From NCBI GenBank assembly GCA_964426915.1, contig CAYRTD010000079.1, positions 1 to 18,177 on the forward strand: a stretch of DNA of 18,177 bases, given 5' to 3'. This DNA is from CAYRTD01 sp964426915. GTDB taxonomy: Bacteria; Bacteroidota; Bacteroidia; Bacteroidales; GCA-2748055. A model generated the notes under the pieces. It was given only the letters and a program-made list of their open reading frames with translations, was not told the DNA's origin and ran no database searches. This document shows positions 8,209-15,229 of this stretch, piece after piece; position 1 is the stretch's first letter, and each line of letters starts with the position of its first letter. The position numbers were made by a program, and so were the translations under genes.

Positions 8209-8727
8209 ATGAAACCTAAACCCTTTATGAACCCATACATGGCAGGCGTATTGCTTGGCCTGGTCTTGCTGGGAACAATTTATGTTACCGGCCGGGGCCT
8301 TGGTGCCAGTGGGGCAGTTAAAAGCATTATGCTCACAGGTGTTGCTGAAATTGCACCTGAGCATTCGGAAAACACTCCTTTTATTAAAAACTATGTAGAA
8401 GAAAATCCGGGTGGTCCATTGCAAGACTGGCTTGTTTTTGAAATTTTTGGTGTGATCATTGGCGCCTTTCTCTCCGGAGTTTTATCCAACAGAATAGGAT
8501 TAAAACTTGAAAGAGGCCCTAAGATTACCAATTCAACCAGAATAATTGCTGCGGTTATTGGCGGTGCTTTATTCGGATTTGGCTCACAACTGGGACGTGG
8601 ATGCACAAGTGGATCTGCCTTAAGTGGCATGGCAGTTATGTCATTCGGCGGCATCATTACCATGCTGGCTATTTTCGGCTCAGGATACGCTATGGCATAT
8701 TTTTTCAAAAAACTTTGGTTAAAATAA
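8209..8727 (+). CDS. YeeE/YedE family half-transporter (sulfur transport)
   Basis: A 172-residue membrane protein of the YeeE/YedE family, whose characterised members (TsuA, PmpA/PmpB type) move thiosulfate or other reduced sulfur across the inner membrane. The conserved cysteine motif GRGCTSGSALSGM (129-141, C132) is present; this cysteine belongs to the substrate path of the family. Full-length TsuA proteins hold two such repeats; this one has a single repeat, so it probably pairs with the product of the gene that follows. There is a roughly 45-residue soluble insertion (about 42-75) between the first and second helices. The stop codon directly abuts the next ATG, a strong sign of translational coupling. 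Confidence 0.88.
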   Translation: MKPKPFMNPYMAGVLLGLVLLGTIYVTGRGLGASGAVKSIMLTGVAEIAPEHSENTPFIKNYVEENPGGPLQDWLVFEIFGVIIGAFLSGVLSNRIGLKLERGPKITNSTRIIAAVIGGALFGFGSQLGRGCTSGSALSGMAVMSFGGIITMLAIFGSGYAMAYFFKKLWLK

Positions 8728-9930
8728 ATGAATATGGGACCCTTAGTACCACATTATATCGGATATGAATTCAACCTTATCATAGCGTTGATTGTTGGAA
8801 TAGGATTTGGATTCGTACTGGAACAGGCTGGGTTTTCTTCCACGAAAAAACTGGTAGGCTTGTTCTATGGTTATGACTTTACCGTGCTTAAAGTGTTTTT
8901 TACAGCAGGAATAACCGCCATGATAGGTGTAATGCTGTTTGGGCATATTGGAATTCTCGACCTTAGCCTCATATACATTAACCCCACTTTTTTATATTCT
9001 GCACTGGTTGGTGGTGCCATTATGGGCCTGGGATTTATCATTGGGGGATTCTGTCCCGGGACAAGCATGGTTGCTGCAGCTATTGGTAAAATCGACGGGA
9101 TAGCCTTTGTTTTTGGGTCTTTTCTGGGGGTGTTTGCTTTTGCAGAAGGATATCCTTTGTTTGAAGACCTATACCTTGCTGAAGCCCGTGGACCGGTATT
9201 GATATTTGAACAATTAGGCATTTCAAAGATGGTATATGCTGTCGCTATTACTGCTGTCGCTTTTATTGCATTCTATGTCACAGGAATCATTGAGGATCGA
9301 GTAAATAAAAATCAGCCGCTTTTGCCAAAAAGAATTGTTACCCGTTATGCCATTTCAGTTGGGTCTGCCTTCCTTGTGATTCTCATGATGGCGTTCACAC
9401 CGGACAGGAACCAGGTTATCCAGAATAGAATTGCAAGGGCTGAACAACAGAAAAAATGTGTCTTTTATGAAATATCTGCTGACAAGCTTGCCTTTGAAAT
9501 ATCCAATAATCATTACAAAATCAATGTTATAGATGTTCGCAGTCCCGAGGAATTTGAGAAATATCATGTTCCGCTTGCCATAAATATCCCCCTTGATGAA
9601 ATTATGGACCGCAAGTGGGAGCGTATTTTTAAGCAAGAAATCAAGACGAACTATTTCTATGCCGACAGTGATACAATTGTAAAAAAAGCCTGCTTGCTTG
9701 CCAGGCACGTTGGTAATTCGGAAAATTTCATTTTACACGAATCAGCTTCAGAGTTTAAAGCGATGTATGAAGACCCTCAAAATCCGGGACCTGATGCTAG
9801 CAAAGAAGAGTTCAATACCTATCACTTCAGAAAAAAAGCTGCATATGATATGGACAACCTTGTTGAGTCATTGAAAAATATAAATCAACCCGTAATTCAA
9901 AAGCCCGTCATAATCATGGGAGGATGTTAA
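8728..9930 (+). CDS. YeeE/YedE half-transporter fused to a Cys-less rhodanese domain
   Basis: 400 residues. The N-terminal part (about 1-225) is the second YeeE/YedE half with the conserved motif GGFCPGTSM (106-114, C109) and several helices. The C-terminal part (about 245-385) is a rhodanese fold: INVIDVRSPEEFEKYHVPLAINIPLDEI (split here as 265-274, 275-292) is clear, but the active-site loop reads NYFYADSDTIVKKA (308-321), with no cysteine where sulfurtransferases have CxxxxR. C322 sits further along a helix. The protein ends in MGGC, so a cysteine is the very last residue. It likely completes the sulfur channel with the previous gene and binds or senses a sulfur carrier. The initiation codon immediately follows the upstream stop. 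Rhodanese placement (cytoplasmic) is inferred. Confidence 0.88.
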   Translation: MNMGPLVPHYIGYEFNLIIALIVGIGFGFVLEQAGFSSTKKLVGLFYGYDFTVLKVFFTAGITAMIGVMLFGHIGILDLSLIYINPTFLYSALVGGAIMGLGFIIGGFCPGTSMVAAAIGKIDGIAFVFGSFLGVFAFAEGYPLFEDLYLAEARGPVLIFEQLGISKMVYAVAITAVAFIAFYVTGIIEDRVNKNQPLLPKRIVTRYAISVGSAFLVILMMAFTPDRNQVIQNRIARAEQQKKCVFYEISADKLAFEISNNHYKINVIDVRSPEEFEKYHVPLAINIPLDEIMDRKWERIFKQEIKTNYFYADSDTIVKKACLLARHVGNSENFILHESASEFKAMYEDPQNPGPDASKEEFNTYHFRKKAAYDMDNLVESLKNINQPVIQKPVIIMGGC

Positions 9931-10024
9931 TAAAACTTATCCAAATAGCTATCGGGACTGGACTCAACCTTCCACTTACTGTTTAAAAAAAGAAGCAAAG
10001 CTGCAGATTATATTCTATTCTTAT

Positions 10025-10032
10025 TATTTTTG
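10025..10032 (+). promoter_or_regulatory. Candidate -7 element for the split-Soret cytochrome gene
   Basis: TATTTTTG fits the Bacteroidota TAnnTTTG consensus and lies 36-45 bp before the two ATG start candidates. No clear TTTG occurs 19-20 bp upstream. It suggests that the cytochrome gene may have its own promoter in addition to read-through from the operon that ends at 9930. Confidence 0.35.
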
Positions 10033-10067
10033 AAATCAATTAGAAAAATGTGTGGACAGTACAAAAA

Positions 10068-10907
10068 ATGAAAAGAATGAAGAGACGTAAGGCAATGAAA
10101 ATAGCTGCCGGAGCAATTGTCGGAGGCGGAGCAGGCATTTTCACACTTTCCAGTGCTTTCAAGCCTGAATACCAGGTTGGGGAAGAGCCAAAAAAATTGA
10201 AAGCAGAAAACGGGGAAAGCGGCTGGAAATATTATCCTTTGGATCCGGAATTAACTGCCAACCTGGCCTATGAGCAATATAGTAACGGAAGCTGTATGTA
10301 TGCCACTTTCATCAGCGTAGTTTCCCAACTGGCGGATAGATTTGGTGAGCCCTATTCCTCCTTCCCTTTTCATATGATGAAATATGGTCATGGTGGCATT
10401 GCGGGCTATGGAACAACATGCGGTGCATTGAACGGAGCAGCAGCACTTATTGGAATATTTGTGGAGGAGAAGAAGACCAGGGATATTTTAATTGCTGACG
10501 TTTTTCAGTGGTACGAAAAATCCCGGCTTCCTGAATTCAGGCCTCAGGAGGCAAATTTTGATTTTACTCCTCCCGTATCTATTGCCGGGTCAACTCTTTG
10601 CCACGCTTCCACAACAAACTGGGGAAAAGACGCCGGATATAAAATAAACAGCGATCAGCGTAAAGAAAGATGCCGCCGTTTAACATCTGACGTAGCAGCA
10701 AAAGTTACTGATTCCCTTAATAATTTTTTTGATAACACTTATATGACATGTGCCCACAATGATGAAACCGTAAGTGAATGTATGACCTGCCATGGTAATG
10801 AAGGCAAGCTTGGAAATACAAGCGGGAAAATGAGCTGTAATTCATGCCATGAAGAATCGATTGGCCATAAAGTCTTTGCAGATATACATTACAAATTAAT
10901 GAAATAA
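10068..10907 (+). CDS. Split-Soret-type cytochrome c (C_GCAxxG_C_C family), Tat-exported
   Basis: About 279 residues from the ATG chosen here; a GTG at 10050 and an ATG at 10077 are alternatives, and the ATG at 10048 runs into a stop. The N-terminus has a twin-arginine signal (KRRKAMKIAAGAIVGGGAG), so it is probably exported folded with cofactors. The middle carries the four spaced cysteines of the redox-active C_GCAxxG_C_C family (numbered from the GTG: C82, C124 in TTCGALNGAAA, C184, C208). The C-terminus has two haem sites, CMTCH (244-248) and CNSCH (263-267). This combination is that of the Desulfovibrio split-Soret cytochrome c, a dihaem protein that also binds an iron-sulfur centre. It lies 137 bp after the sulfur-transport genes, consistent with the same redox system. 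Exact reaction unknown. Confidence 0.82.
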   Translation: MKRMKRRKAMKIAAGAIVGGGAGIFTLSSAFKPEYQVGEEPKKLKAENGESGWKYYPLDPELTANLAYEQYSNGSCMYATFISVVSQLADRFGEPYSSFPFHMMKYGHGGIAGYGTTCGALNGAAALIGIFVEEKKTRDILIADVFQWYEKSRLPEFRPQEANFDFTPPVSIAGSTLCHASTTNWGKDAGYKINSDQRKERCRRLTSDVAAKVTDSLNNFFDNTYMTCAHNDETVSECMTCHGNEGKLGNTSGKMSCNSCHEESIGHKVFADIHYKLMK

Positions 10908-11000
10908 AACAGAGATTCTCTTTTCGATATAAAATACCATTATTCCATCAATCCCCTTCCGGATAATCTGGCTTTATGCTTATCAGTATGGGGTTTGGCC

Positions 11001-11102
11001 ATGTTCTTTATATGGTATTCGAGGAAGAAAAATATCTATTTGGTGTTAAGTGGTATTTTATTGAGTGCAGGGACTCTAAGGCAGGAGGAAACGGGTCGGT
11101 AA
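11001..11102 (+). CDS. Possible small membrane protein (33 codons from ATG; open frame reaches back to 10908)
   Basis: The frame is open from directly after the cytochrome stop (10907) to TAA at 11100-11102. It reads as two hydrophobic helices, ALCLSVWGLAMFFIWY and IYLVLSGILLSAG, split by a basic SRKKN turn and ending in RQEETGR. The in-frame ATG at 11001 lies inside the first helix, so either a non-standard start is used or the 5' end has decayed. The stop abuts the next ATG at 11103, and AGGAGG occurs at 11083-11088 inside it, which looks like an operon junction. Family not recognised. Confidence 0.35.
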   Translation: MFFIWYSRKKNIYLVLSGILLSAGTLRQEETGR

Positions 11103-11448
11103 ATGTTTTGTTAATAAAAAAGCAGAAAAGAAAGAACTTATCCAAATAATATATTCCGAGATAGAAAAGCAAAAAGCCAAACTGGAGGATATTAAGCAAT
11201 TCACCGCTCCCGTCGAACCCGATTGTGCCATAGGCCGGGTTTCGCGGATGGATGCCATCAACAATAAAAGTATTTTTGAAGCGAGTGAACGGAATATAAG
11301 AGCCCGCCTATCACAGCTTGAGCAATCGCTGAAAATGACAAATGATAAAGACTTTGGTTTATGCATAAAGTGCAGGAAATCTATTTCAATTGAGCGTTTA
11401 AGGTTGAAACCTGAGATCAGGGTTTGTGCGTCATGCTTGGGAAAATAG
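11103..11448 (+). CDS. TraR/DksA-family zinc-finger protein with apparent frameshift at codon 3
   Basis: About 115 residues of a small TraR/DksA-type regulator. A coiled-coil N-terminal part (IIYSEIEKQKAKLEDIKQ) leads into GRVSRMDAINNKS, a stretch typical of Bacteroidota members, and then a four-cysteine zinc finger Cx2Cx17Cx2C (CIKC...CASC) at the C-terminus. Such proteins bind RNA polymerase or act as small regulators. The homologous frame is open from 11080 but contains no ATG/GTG/TTG until 11248, which would cut off the coiled coil. The ATG at 11103, right after the upstream stop, reads only three codons (ATG TTT TGT TAA). Dropping one T from the T4 run at 11106 region restores a full gene. 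So this is a real frameshift, an assembly error, or an unusual start. Confidence 0.75.
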
Positions 11449-11546
11449 TTTAATTTCATTTTAACAACTATATTATCACTATTCATTTGGTCATTATGGG
11501 CAAATCAATTACATTCGTAACATCTTTTTGTAAATTCGTGATACCC

Positions 11547-13445
11547 ATGAAAAAATTCTTTTATTCCATTGCACTGCTTTTTTTGCCTGTTATTCACATT
11601 TATTCACAGTCTATCCTTGAAGATACTCTCAATATTGACGAAGTAGTTGTGACAGCAACAAAGGTAGAGGTGGCCCGAAAGAATGTTCCTTTGACTGTAT
11701 CGGTGGTACCACGGGAAACCCTCGATCAAACGACCGAATCCGCTCTTTTACCCTTACTTTCGGAGGAGATACCCGGACTTTTTGTTACCGAAAGGGGTAT
11801 TACCGGTTTCGGTGTGGCAGCGGGATCGGCCGGACAATTAAATATGCGGGGACTGGGAGGAAGTCCAACAACTCAGGTATTAATCCTGCTTGACGGGCAT
11901 CCCCAGTTTATGGGAATCATGGGACATCATCTACCGGATGCCTATGTTAGCTCCGATGCAGAACGGGTGGAAGTTATTCGCGGACCTGCTTCCTTCCTAT
12001 ACGGATCAAATGCTTTCGGAGGGGTGATCAACATAATTACCAAAAAACAGAAAAAGGATGGAATTGAGGCCAATGGCCGTGTACAGTACGGGTCTTTCAA
12101 TACACAAAAATACATGGGAAGTCTGGGTTTCAAAAAGGATAAATTTAGTGTTTTCGCTTCCTTTAATCACGACCGGACCGACGGGCACCGGGATACATCT
12201 GATTTTAAGATCACCAATGGTTATGTTAAGGCCACCTACAGGTTTAATGATCGGTTCAACCTATTTGTGGATTTCAACCTGGCAGATTATGAAACTGCCG
12301 ACCCTGGTATGACCATGGCACCTGCCGGCGACCGTATGGATATTTTACGTGGAAAAACTTCTTTGTCGCTCGAAAACAAATCAGATATGATGGAAGGTGC
12401 AGTCAAGCTTTACCACAACTTCGGCGTTCATGACTTTCAAAACGGATGGTATTCGGATGATGTAATGACAGGGGTTATGGTTTACCAGGCGATGAAACTT
12501 CTTCCCGGGAATACCTTTACCCTGGGTTTTGATTATATGAATTACGGTGGAAAGGGGAGTCCCATTGTTACGGTAATAAGAAACGACGATGGTACCGTTA
12601 TTATGCCTCCCTCCTTTGAACTTTCTCCGGTGAACGACACCTGGCTGGAAATGAACAATAGCGGTCTTTATGCCACTATACAGCAAAAAATAATGGAACA
12701 GCTGACCCTAAACGGTGGTCTCCGGTACGAACTTAACAGCACTTACGGAAACGAATGGATACCTCATATTGGAGCTTCCTGGAATCCAGGGTCTTTCACC
12801 AATTTAAAGGCTTCCGTCTCTAAGGGCTTTCGTCCTCCCTCCATTCGTGAGCTTTACTTTTTTCCCCCGGCCAACAGCAATCTGGTACCGGAACGAATGG
12901 TTAATTACGAGCTTGGCTGGACACAATACTGGGTGGAAGGAAGGATCAAGACAGAACTTACTACTTTCATGAGCAAGGGTGAAAACCTGATCGTGCTTGT
13001 CCCACCGGCAGCCCCTCCACCACCTATCTACCTTAACAGCGGGGAATTTAACAACAGAGGAATTGAATTCATGTTCAACTACCGGTCGCAGTCAGGGCTC
13101 AGGCTGAATACCAACTATACCTATATTAATATGAAAAATTCCCTTCCCGGTACACCCGGCCATAATCTTTTCGTTGCACCGGGTTATAAATATAAAAAAT
13201 GGGATTTTCGTGTCAAACTGCAGGGTATTTTTGACCTGTATAACTTTACCGGTCAAAGCGTGGAGGTAATCGAGGAGAATTACCAGTTGCTGGGAGCCAG
13301 GATAGCTTACCAGGCCTCTCCTTATCTTAATGTATATTTTGCAGGAAACAACCTGCTCGATCAGTCCTACCAGATCAATTTGGGTTACCCCATGCCGGGC
13401 ATTAATTTTATGGGCGGAGTGACCCTGAAGTTATCCGGCAGGTAA
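11547..13445 (+). CDS. TonB-dependent outer-membrane receptor
   Basis: About 632 residues from the ATG at 11547, chosen because it begins a normal signal peptide (MKKFFYSIALLFLPVIHIYSQ); the frame is open from a TTG at 11487, but that extension has no signal-peptide character. A TonB box (DEVVVTATK) follows the cleavage site, then a plug domain with LNMRGLGG, VLILLDGHP and VEVIRGPASFLYGSNAFGGVINI, and a 22-strand-type barrel to the end, including GLRYELNS and SVSKGFRPPSIRELYF. Size fits the BtuB/FepA-like short receptors rather than SusC. The plug has a His/Met-rich stretch (HPQFMGIMGHH), which could hint at a metal or haem ligand; this is only suggestive. No SusD partner is adjacent. The 3' end lies 18 bp from the convergent dehydrogenase gene. 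Confidence 0.92.
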   Translation: MKKFFYSIALLFLPVIHIYSQSILEDTLNIDEVVVTATKVEVARKNVPLTVSVVPRETLDQTTESALLPLLSEEIPGLFVTERGITGFGVAAGSAGQLNMRGLGGSPTTQVLILLDGHPQFMGIMGHHLPDAYVSSDAERVEVIRGPASFLYGSNAFGGVINIITKKQKKDGIEANGRVQYGSFNTQKYMGSLGFKKDKFSVFASFNHDRTDGHRDTSDFKITNGYVKATYRFNDRFNLFVDFNLADYETADPGMTMAPAGDRMDILRGKTSLSLENKSDMMEGAVKLYHNFGVHDFQNGWYSDDVMTGVMVYQAMKLLPGNTFTLGFDYMNYGGKGSPIVTVIRNDDGTVIMPPSFELSPVNDTWLEMNNSGLYATIQQKIMEQLTLNGGLRYELNSTYGNEWIPHIGASWNPGSFTNLKASVSKGFRPPSIRELYFFPPANSNLVPERMVNYELGWTQYWVEGRIKTELTTFMSKGENLIVLVPPAAPPPPIYLNSGEFNNRGIEFMFNYRSQSGLRLNTNYTYINMKNSLPGTPGHNLFVAPGYKYKKWDFRVKLQGIFDLYNFTGQSVEVIEENYQLLGARIAYQASPYLNVYFAGNNLLDQSYQINLGYPMPGINFMGGVTLKLSGR

Positions 13446-13463
13446 AACCGAGGAAGTATCCTG

Positions 13464-14897
13464 TCAGTTCACGGGTAAAAGCTTCAGAATAATCCCGGGT
13501 TTTTCAACCGCAACATAAACGAAACCGTCGGGACTCATGCGTACATTCCTGACACGTCCTATATTTTCCAGGAGTTTTTCCTGTTCGGTTACTTTATTGC
13601 TGGTTAGTTGAACCCGCTCCAGGTATTTAAAGCTAAGGGAACCGATTAAAATATCATTTTTCCAGCCCGGATAACGATCACTATTAACGAATGTCATTCC
13701 GCAGGGCGCTATAGAAGGAGTCCAGTAAATAACCGGTTGCTCCATACCTTCTTTTTCAGTAATGTCTGTAAATTTTGTACCGTTATAATTTATGCCATAG
13801 GAGATAACCGGCCATCCATAATTTTTCCCTGCTTCAATAAGATTCAGCTCATCTCCTCCCTTGGGTCCGTGCTCCGTTTCCCAGATCTCTCCCGTTTCGG
13901 GATGCATGGCTGTGCCCTGCGGATTCCGGTGACCATAAGAGTAAATAGAGGGCCTTGCGTTGGGAGTGTTCACAAAAGGATTATCTTCAGGTATAGAACC
14001 GTCATCATGAATTCTGTGCATTTTTCCGCAATCGTTTTCCAGGGTTTGCGGATTCACATCCCTGTTCCCGCGGTCGCCAATCCCAAACCAGAGGTAACCT
14101 TCCTTATCAAATTCCAGCTTGCATCCCCAGTGGTGACCTCTGTTGGAATCCGGTTCTCCATCAAATATCTTTTCCTGGTCCACCAGTAAATTTCCGCTGA
14201 GTCTGGCCCGCATAATGGAAGTACAACCCTTGTCAGGATCTTTTTCTGAAGGTTCGGAATATGAAAAGTATAGCCAGCCATTGTTTTTATAATCGGGATG
14301 AAGTTTAAGATCCATGAGTCCACCCTGGCCCTTTGCCAGAATCGGAGGCAGGCCGGATACCACCTGTAAACGTTCCCCATTAAACCTGTAAAGGATCCCA
14401 TCCCTTTCTGAGAGCAGGATATCACCATCCGGAAGAAATTCCATCCCCCAGGGAACATTCAGGCCCGTAACCACGGTATCAATTATAAATTTCTGTCTTT
14501 TGGACTCAACTATCCGGTCCGGGGTAAGAGCTCCCTCTTTGCTCAGATTTTCTTTGGGAACGGCAGTCCGGATGTAGCCCGCCATAGCCGTGATCTCATT
14601 ATCGCTGAAAGTGGCCTCAAAAGCCGGCATACCCATCTCTTCCCGCCCATATTTTATGCTATTAAAGGCTGCCTCATCGCTATCGCCGAACATCCATTCG
14701 GCTTTATTGAATTTTTCAAGGTTTTGCCCGTGACATCCGGCGCAGTAGTTCAGGTATTGTTCACGTACATCATCCGATAGATTATCACTGGATTCGGCAG
14801 CATTTGTCTTATCCGAAAAGGTAATTATCAGGGCGAAGGCAAAGCTCATTGCAACGAAAACCAGCAGCCTGTTTTTATTTATTTTTGAAATATTCAT
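13464..14897 (-). CDS. PQQ-type glucose/sorbosone dehydrogenase with N-terminal cytochrome c domain
   Basis: 477 residues with an N-terminal signal peptide or anchor (about 10-33, AFALIITFSDKTNAA). A class I cytochrome c domain follows (about 45-112) with CAGCH (52-56) and the axial methionine in MGMPAF (M90). The rest (138-474) is a six-bladed propeller of the GSDH family: GLNVPWGMEFLPDG, LMDLKLHPDY, HHWGCKLEF, SYGHRNPQG (320-328) and EHGPKGGDELNLI. These match soluble PQQ-dependent aldose dehydrogenases, which oxidise sugars in the periplasm. The attached haem gives an internal electron acceptor. The usual fusion I know has the cytochrome at the C-terminus; here it is at the N-terminus. PQQ is not made by most Bacteroidota, so it would be scavenged. 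Some GSDH-fold proteins have other activities. Confidence 0.9.
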   Translation of the reverse strand: MNISKINKNRLLVFVAMSFAFALIITFSDKTNAAESSDNLSDDVREQYLNYCAGCHGQNLEKFNKAEWMFGDSDEAAFNSIKYGREEMGMPAFEATFSDNEITAMAGYIRTAVPKENLSKEGALTPDRIVESKRQKFIIDTVVTGLNVPWGMEFLPDGDILLSERDGILYRFNGERLQVVSGLPPILAKGQGGLMDLKLHPDYKNNGWLYFSYSEPSEKDPDKGCTSIMRARLSGNLLVDQEKIFDGEPDSNRGHHWGCKLEFDKEGYLWFGIGDRGNRDVNPQTLENDCGKMHRIHDDGSIPEDNPFVNTPNARPSIYSYGHRNPQGTAMHPETGEIWETEHGPKGGDELNLIEAGKNYGWPVISYGINYNGTKFTDITEKEGMEQPVIYWTPSIAPCGMTFVNSDRYPGWKNDILIGSLSFKYLERVQLTSNKVTEQEKLLENIGRVRNVRMSPDGFVYVAVEKPGIILKLLPVN

Positions 14898-15226
14898 TGT
14901 TAAGATTTTTATTTATAACAGCCTAAATATCTGATTAAAAAATTGAAAATCATAATTTGTATTAAATTACGAATTTATTTTAACATATATTTTAAATAAA
15001 TTATGCCGAAATCCCAAAACCCGGATTTGGAGGAATTCTGGCAAAAAAACGGGGGCATCTAATTGGGATATGTTTTCATCGATTTCTTTTTCAAATATTC
15101 CATGATAATAGCTGAACATACTTACAGTTAATGTTCAATAATGTAGGTATTCTGAACATAATGCTTGATTCTGACAAAAATTGAACATATATTTGCAATA
15201 TGTCCATATTTTAAAATTATTTGAAC
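14898..15226. other. Divergent intergenic region, 329 bp
   Basis: Separates the divergent dehydrogenase and Fic genes. The left half is very AT-rich with no clear promoter for the - strand gene. A 19-codon ATG frame (15003-15062) is too short to call. The right half holds the TGAACATA repeats and Fic promoter described separately. Confidence 0.6.
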
Positions 15227-15229
15227 ATG
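15113..15229. promoter_or_regulatory. Cluster of five TGAACAT(A) boxes before the Fic gene (likely operators)
   Basis: TGAACATA occurs at 15113-15120, 15153-15160 and 15182-15189; TGAACATG at 15222-15229 overlaps the start codon; and the reverse complement ATGTTCA lies at 15131-15137. Two of the same-strand gaps are exactly 40 bp (15113 to 15153, 15182 to 15222). One copy overlaps the candidate -7 box and one the start codon. A separate palindrome, AATATG-TC-CATATT, covers 15197-15210 near the expected transcript start. The pattern suggests a DNA-binding repressor, but no regulator gene is adjacent. Confidence 0.6.
15164..15195 (+). promoter_or_regulatory. Candidate promoter of the Fic gene
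   Basis: CTTG at 15164-15167 and TATATTTG at 15188-15195 are spaced 20 bp apart and match the Bacteroidota -33 (TTTG) and -7 (TAnnTTTG) elements. Transcription would start near 15202, leaving a leader of about 25 nt before the ATG at 15227. The -7 box overlaps a TGAACATA repeat. Confidence 0.5.

Noticed and set aside
15003..15062. 19-codon ATG frame (MPKSQNPDLEEFWQKNGGI)
   Set aside because: Resembles the start of some transposase accessory proteins, but it is too short and nothing homologous follows.
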